Origin: Parendozoicomonas verongulae
Lineage (GTDB): Bacteria; Pseudomonadota; Gammaproteobacteria; Pseudomonadales; Endozoicomonadaceae
Direction: 5' to 3'
DNA: 33,888 nucleotides
Assembly (NCBI RefSeq): GCF_009711465.1
Contig: NZ_SMME01000834.1
Coordinates: 1 to 33,888 of the forward strand
Each line of letters opens with the position of its first letter. Positions within the stretch are counted from its first letter, which is position 1. A program made the translations under genes and the position numbers. Of this stretch, positions 31,881-33,888 are shown piece by piece. The notes below the pieces were generated by a model that ran no database searches, was not told the DNA's origin, and saw nothing but the letters and a program-made list of their open reading frames with translations.

Positions 31881-33888
31881 ATCAAGATCAATCAGTACAG
31901 GGTCGTGGTCCGACGCACTGAACGGGCCATCGTCCTTGGGCAGCGCTCCAGAGTATTTATCCGAATACTCGAATAATGAGTTCTCCGCAGAGTTAATGTG
32001 CCATTCATGCACGTTTACAACCTTGCCAGCCAGCGACTTATTGGCCAGAGCGTGATCCAGTGCCCCCAGTTCACCATCATAAGTGAAGGAATAGTTATGT
32101 TTGCTGGGTGCAAGATTCACTAAGCCGAAGCCTCTCTCGATCCGTTCGGAGGGCAGTTCACGACAGTTGACAGTTGTTTTGGCCGATGTCTGAACAGGTT
32201 GTTTTATCTTCTTGCCACTGGTTAGCAGACGAACCGGATCTTCCTGACCGTAGGCATTGAAGTCGCCGATGAGCAGAACATTGTCCGCCAACAGATGATT
32301 CATTGTCTTGAGGTAGTCTCCCAAATGTTTGGCGGCCGCTACGCGGAATTCGTTGCAGCTGCCCTGCAGATCATCCTGATAGTTGGGAACAGTGATTTTA
32401 CTGCCCGCCTTGATGCGTGTGCCATCCAAAGGAACCTTGCCGCTGGTGTCGGCATACTCCATATAATCTTCAAGACACATGGAACCTTTAGACTTGAAGT
32501 GGCTGACACCCACAGTAATGCGCTGGCCGGACCATTTATCCTCAAAGGTTTGTACCACAGTCGGGCGCATAGACTTGATAATTTTCACATCTTTGTCATC
32601 AGTGCTGGTCAGGGTGAACTCCTGCACGGGCATGGGAACTACCAGCAGGCCGCCGGAAAGGCTAATACGGGCAGGTTTATACACCAGACCCACAGTAATG
32701 GCATCACTGCCGATGACACCAGACTCATAAGTACTGACAGCCTTGTAGTGTTCCGACTCCGGCAGGCGACTGTTTATAGCTGAAATCAAATCTTCCATGG
32801 CGCTGCCGGGGCCAAACCCATTATTTTCAATCTCCATCAAACCGATAATATCGGGATCAATGCGGGTGATTGCTTCAACAATTTTTGCTCGCTGCAGCTG
32901 GAGTTCTTCAATGGTTGTTGCGCCGCGGTTTTGGCCGGTAGGGTTAGGCTTATGATCCGGCAGCACTTCATTGAAGTAATTCAGCACATTAAAGCTGGCA
33001 ACCCGCACATGGCCGTATTCATGGGGAGCGGGGAAGGCAACACGGGGTGAGAACTCGTGATTGAAGGCATAGGTATCCAGTGTCTGGGTGGGCAGTAGCT
33101 CATACCGGCCGTAGCGATAAGTGATAACACCCGTAAGATCGCTGATCAGGTCACCTGTGCGAATATAGTGAATATAAGGGCCAAAGGCTGGGTAGTAACT
33201 CATCTGGCCATTAACCTGACTGCCATCAGTAATCACGGTCATCCGGTTACTGCTGTTGGCCTCTGCCATAGCTGTCGCTTTTTCGGAAAGGGGAGGGAAT
33301 AACTGTGTTGGCTTGAACAGCGGCCCACCAAAGCTGACTTCCATATTGTTCCGGCGAGAAGCAAAGTCGTAACTGTAATTGCGGGTCACTGAGAGAGCAT
33401 TAGAGCCGCTGAAATTCACCAGCATGCCCTCATATTTCTCCATATCCTGCAGGCTGAACCCTTTGCCAGGCATCGCTGCTCGCACTTCCCCTAAAGCGCC
33501 TGTTGCACAGATAGTGACATCTTTGAGAACCATTTGAGTCTGACCATAAAACTCCTGAATGACCCCACGGGCACGTATCCGGTCGCCTACATTGAGCTCC
33601 GGACGCTTGCCATAAACAAACAGGCCTTCGGACGTATCCGGGTCGCCATCTTCATCAGCAAATTCTTCTTGCAGGAAGAAGCCATTCAACCGGTCGGGCG
33701 CGTTAGCTGTGACAACCGCCTCCACAACAATTTCTGGAGACTCCTTAGCATCCACAGGAATCAGTGGGCTGGTGTCGCCTGCACCCTGTACCTGGCTAAT
33801 TAGCGTGGCACAGTTGCCGCATCCCATAGGTAGTGTCGATGCTTCTGGGCTGGGAGCTGCAGCCTCAACAGCCACTGCACTGTCTGGT
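31869..33888 (-). CDS. Extracellular endonuclease/exonuclease/phosphatase-family protein (ExeM/NucH-like), 5' end outside window
   Basis: The frame is open to the right edge, so the first residues (probably a signal peptide) are missing; about 672 residues are visible. The N-terminal region has a GCGNCATLI Cys pair and an OB-fold domain (about 20-115). The C-terminal endonuclease/exonuclease/phosphatase domain (from about 290) has VRVASFNVLNYF, IGLMEIENNG, GVSHFKSKGS, LIGDFNAYGQEDP and the final SASDHDPVLIDL, i.e. the complete EEP active-site set. Family members are secreted or surface nucleases that degrade environmental DNA or act in biofilm dispersal. No exported C-terminal sorting signal is seen; the protein ends directly after the EEP domain. 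Confidence 0.9.
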   Translation of the reverse strand, partial: PDSAVAVEAAAPSPEASTLPMGCGNCATLISQVQGAGDTSPLIPVDAKESPEIVVEAVVTANAPDRLNGFFLQEEFADEDGDPDTSEGLFVYGKRPELNVGDRIRARGVIQEFYGQTQMVLKDVTICATGALGEVRAAMPGKGFSLQDMEKYEGMLVNFSGSNALSVTRNYSYDFASRRNNMEVSFGGPLFKPTQLFPPLSEKATAMAEANSSNRMTVITDGSQVNGQMSYYPAFGPYIHYIRTGDLISDLTGVITYRYGRYELLPTQTLDTYAFNHEFSPRVAFPAPHEYGHVRVASFNVLNYFNEVLPDHKPNPTGQNRGATTIEELQLQRAKIVEAITRIDPDIIGLMEIENNGFGPGSAMEDLISAINSRLPESEHYKAVSTYESGVIGSDAITVGLVYKPARISLSGGLLVVPMPVQEFTLTSTDDKDVKIIKSMRPTVVQTFEDKWSGQRITVGVSHFKSKGSMCLEDYMEYADTSGKVPLDGTRIKAGSKITVPNYQDDLQGSCNEFRVAAAKHLGDYLKTMNHLLADNVLLIGDFNAYGQEDPVRLLTSGKKIKQPVQTSAKTTVNCRELPSERIERGFGLVNLAPSKHNYSFTYDGELGALDHALANKSLAGKVVNVHEWHINSAENSLFEYSDKYSGALPKDDGPFSASDHDPVLIDLDLSI

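Overview
The window is a stretch of gammaproteobacterial chromosome of medium GC. Its backbone, with interruptions, is yicC / rph / crc / pyrE / (DUF4124 gene) / slmA-argB-algC-dut-coaBC / radC / rpmB-rpmG / trhP. I recognise this as the order known from Pseudomonas and relatives. A Pseudomonas-type Crc next to pyrE, together with SlmA, an H-NS-like protein and AlgC with a membrane-anchored extension, suggests a marine or host-associated Oceanospirillales-like bacterium (Endozoicomonas-like is a guess). Eukaryotic-like SET-domain coding capacity fits a host-associated lifestyle. Taxonomy is inference only.

Layout. 1-1640: edge of a mobile element, with a tyrosine integrase next to yicC. 1709-3435: divergent yicC and rph. 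3622-5597: phnW-phnX, which degrade 2-aminoethylphosphonate. 5654-9757: a compact cluster around a P1B-type ATPase that lacks the CPC site. It has three proteins with an Arg-rich ferredoxin-like module, a His-rich glycine-zipper protein and two small hydrophobic proteins, and two Fur-box-like sites lie in its divergent promoter region. I interpret it as a ferrosome-type (fez) iron-storage organelle cluster. Beside it (9747-10104) is a Cys-rich small gene frameshifted at a run of seven G. 10237-13024: crc, pyrE and a periplasmic DUF4124 protein. 13008-15570: an inserted pair encoding a SET-domain protein and an unrecognised Ser/Asp-rich protein, possibly host-directed effectors. 15736-24815: housekeeping genes (slmA, argB, algC, dut, coaBC, radC, rpmB, rpmG, trhP). 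24877-29858: an H-NS-like gene, an AT-rich spacer, and an operon of DedA, ATP-grasp, DoxX-like and OlsF-like bifunctional acyltransferase genes that looks like membrane-lipid biosynthesis. 29844-33888: a DinB-like protein, qmcA-nfeD and the C-terminal part of a large secreted ExeM/NucH-type nuclease that runs off the window.

How the genes work together. The fez-like cluster reads as one translationally coupled minus-strand operon (overlaps of 1-8 nt) plus one divergent gene, with iron control from the shared intergenic region. The ATPase would load metal into a membrane-bounded compartment, and the small hydrophobic and His-rich proteins would shape or fill it. slmA-argB are tightly spaced, and so are dut-coaBC. 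The most notable parts are the ferrosome-like cluster with its Cys-rich neighbour, the SET-domain pair and the OlsF operon. No rRNA, tRNA or CRISPR array was seen.
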